Below are positions 63,173 to 64,000 of a stretch of DNA of 64,000 nucleotides, one piece after another (within the stretch, counting starts at the first letter, position 1; each line of letters opens with the position of its first letter). The stretch spans positions 248,001 through 312,000 of the forward strand of contig NZ_NSGG01000003.1 of the NCBI RefSeq assembly GCF_002295065.1. Direction: 5' to 3'. The translations under genes were made by a program, and so were the position numbers. Source of the stretch: Mesorhizobium sp. WSM3859 (GTDB lineage: Bacteria; Pseudomonadota; Alphaproteobacteria; Rhizobiales; Rhizobiaceae). The notes beneath the pieces are model-generated. The model worked only from the letters and a program-made list of their open reading frames with translations. It did no database searches and was not told the origin of the DNA.

Positions 63173-64000
63173 ATGGCGAATGGGCTCGATGATGTTGTGG
63201 CGGCCGACACGGTGCTTTCCGATGTCGACGGTGCGGGCGGGCACCTGACCATCCGCGGCCATTCTCTGGCGGAGCTCGTCGGCCGCTGGCGCTACGCGCA
63301 GGTGGTGCGCCTGCTGTTCGACGGCTTCTTCGACGACCTCCCAGGCGATGCCGCACTGGAAAGGGCGATCGGCAAGGCGCGGGTCGAGGTATTTGAGCGT
63401 GTGAAACCGCTGCTTGCCCAGCTTGCGCCGCTCGATATCTACAGCGGCACGCGGGCCGGCATGGCCATCCTGCCGGATGGCGACGGGCTTGATGACGCGC
63501 TCAGGCTCATCGCGGCGCCGGCGGTGCTGACGCCGGCCCTGCTGCGGCTTGGCCGGGGCGAGACGCCGATCGCTCCCGACGCAAAAGCCGATCATGCCGG
63601 CGATATGCTCAGGATGCTTGCCGGCACCGCCTCGCCGGCGCTTGCCAGGGCACTGGACAGCTATCTGGTGACGGTCTGCGAACACGGGCTCAATGCCTCG
63701 ACCTTCGCGACCCGCGTGGTGGCCTCGACACAGGCCGGGCTGACCTCGGCGATCCTGGCCGGGCTCGGCGCGTTGAAAGGCCCGCTGCATGGCGGCGCGC
63801 CGGGGCCGGTGATCGAGATGCTTGACGCCATCGAGGCCAGCGGCGACGCCACCGCATGGCTCGGTAATGAGATCGCGCATGGCGAGCGCATCATGGGCTT
63901 CGGCCATCGCATCTACCGCGTGCGCGATCCGCGCGCCGACGCGCTGAAGGCGGTCGTGCGGCAGCTTGGTTCTCGCAACGAGACCGGTAGCCGGCTGGCC
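63173..64000 (+). CDS. Citrate synthase family protein, N-terminal part (runs off the window)
   Basis: 276 codons are visible and the frame is open to the end of the window. It begins M-A-N-G-L-D-D-V-V-A-A-D-T, with T-I-R-G-H-S-L-A-E-L-V-G-R-W-R-Y as the small-domain start. Catalytic motifs are C-E-H-G-L-N-A-S-T-F, L-K-G-P-L-H-G-G-A-P and M-G-F-G-H-R-I-Y-R-V-R-D-P-R-A. It lacks the helix-turn-helix of its divergent neighbour. The AAGGAG site is six bases before ATG 63173. Such a pair may form a heteromeric enzyme, though this is inference. Confidence 0.88.
   Translation, partial: MANGLDDVVAADTVLSDVDGAGGHLTIRGHSLAELVGRWRYAQVVRLLFDGFFDDLPGDAALERAIGKARVEVFERVKPLLAQLAPLDIYSGTRAGMAILPDGDGLDDALRLIAAPAVLTPALLRLGRGETPIAPDAKADHAGDMLRMLAGTASPALARALDSYLVTVCEHGLNASTFATRVVASTQAGLTSAILAGLGALKGPLHGGAPGPVIEMLDAIEASGDATAWLGNEIAHGERIMGFGHRIYRVRDPRADALKAVVRQLGSRNETGSRLA

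Overview
The window looks like chromosomal DNA of an alphaproteobacterium of the order Rhizobiales, most likely Mesorhizobium or a close relative. The evidence is high GC content, several conserved rhizobial gene blocks (ruvCAB, the Tol-Pal locus followed by tilS-ftsH and then glmM, serC-serA-purA, phbAB-phaR), cell-cycle signals typical of the group (RcdA, TTAA-N7-TTAA CtrA boxes, GANTC sites) and many short GC-rich intergenic repeats of the kind common in rhizobia. I see no tRNA, rRNA, CRISPR array, insertion sequence or prophage.

Layout. 1-5200: a minus-strand run with an inositol monophosphatase start, EF-P, a Sel1-repeat lipoprotein, a ThiE-like protein, an adenylate cyclase and an acetyltransferase, plus a frameshifted SRPBCC gene. 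5300-9300: a TSUP exporter, a DUF2269 membrane protein, a candidate small RNA and rcdA (each behind a CtrA box), and a frameshifted glycosyltransferase. 9400-12650: ruvC-ruvA-ruvB and a Tat-exported phosphoesterase. 12650-14660: a GST and a GH5 glycosidase. 14700-24800: ybgC-tolQRAB-pal-cpoB, then tilS-ftsH. 25000-26650: two genes for a secreted protein family built of repeated cysteine-pair modules. 27000-30350: glmM and two outer-membrane beta-barrel genes, each with a CtrA box at the same distance from its start. 30480-37900: serC-serA behind a structured leader, an EamA transporter, purA and a membrane-anchored Pro/Ala-rich protein. 37950-41030: ccdAB, an ABC-F ATPase and thiN. 41150-44950: a TPP riboswitch and thiBPQ. 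45100-49800: a lipoprotein M48 peptidase, a caspase-like protein and an RpoH sigma factor. 50000-52500: a cystine/polar amino acid ABC importer. 52700-58060: carD, fdxA, an S4-domain protein and an SUV3-like helicase, all on the minus strand. 58060-64000: an unusual regulatory or origin-like region, phbB-phaA, phaR and two divergent citrate-synthase-family genes.

How the genes fit together. The Tol-Pal block serves envelope constriction and outer-membrane integrity; CpoB and YbgC are its usual accessories. The two beta-barrel genes and rcdA are probably tied to the CtrA cell-cycle circuit. Thiamine salvage (thiBPQ) and pyrophosphorylation (thiN) sit back to back, with the riboswitch in front of the transporter. 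The phb/pha genes make and regulate polyhydroxybutyrate. The neighbouring citrate-synthase-like pair uses the same acetyl-CoA pool and shares a TGC/GCA-rich promoter motif with phaR.

Most striking observations: (1) 13 GANTC (CcrM) sites in 383 bp with a perfect DnaA box and four GTTAAC sites, upstream of the helicase gene; (2) a two-gene family of secreted proteins made of C-X25-C modules closed by a C-X28-C module; (3) dispersed repeats that supply stop codons, enlarge a helicase in frame, and appear to replace the N-terminus of ThiP; (4) CtrA boxes at rcdA, a candidate sRNA and the paired outer-membrane protein genes.
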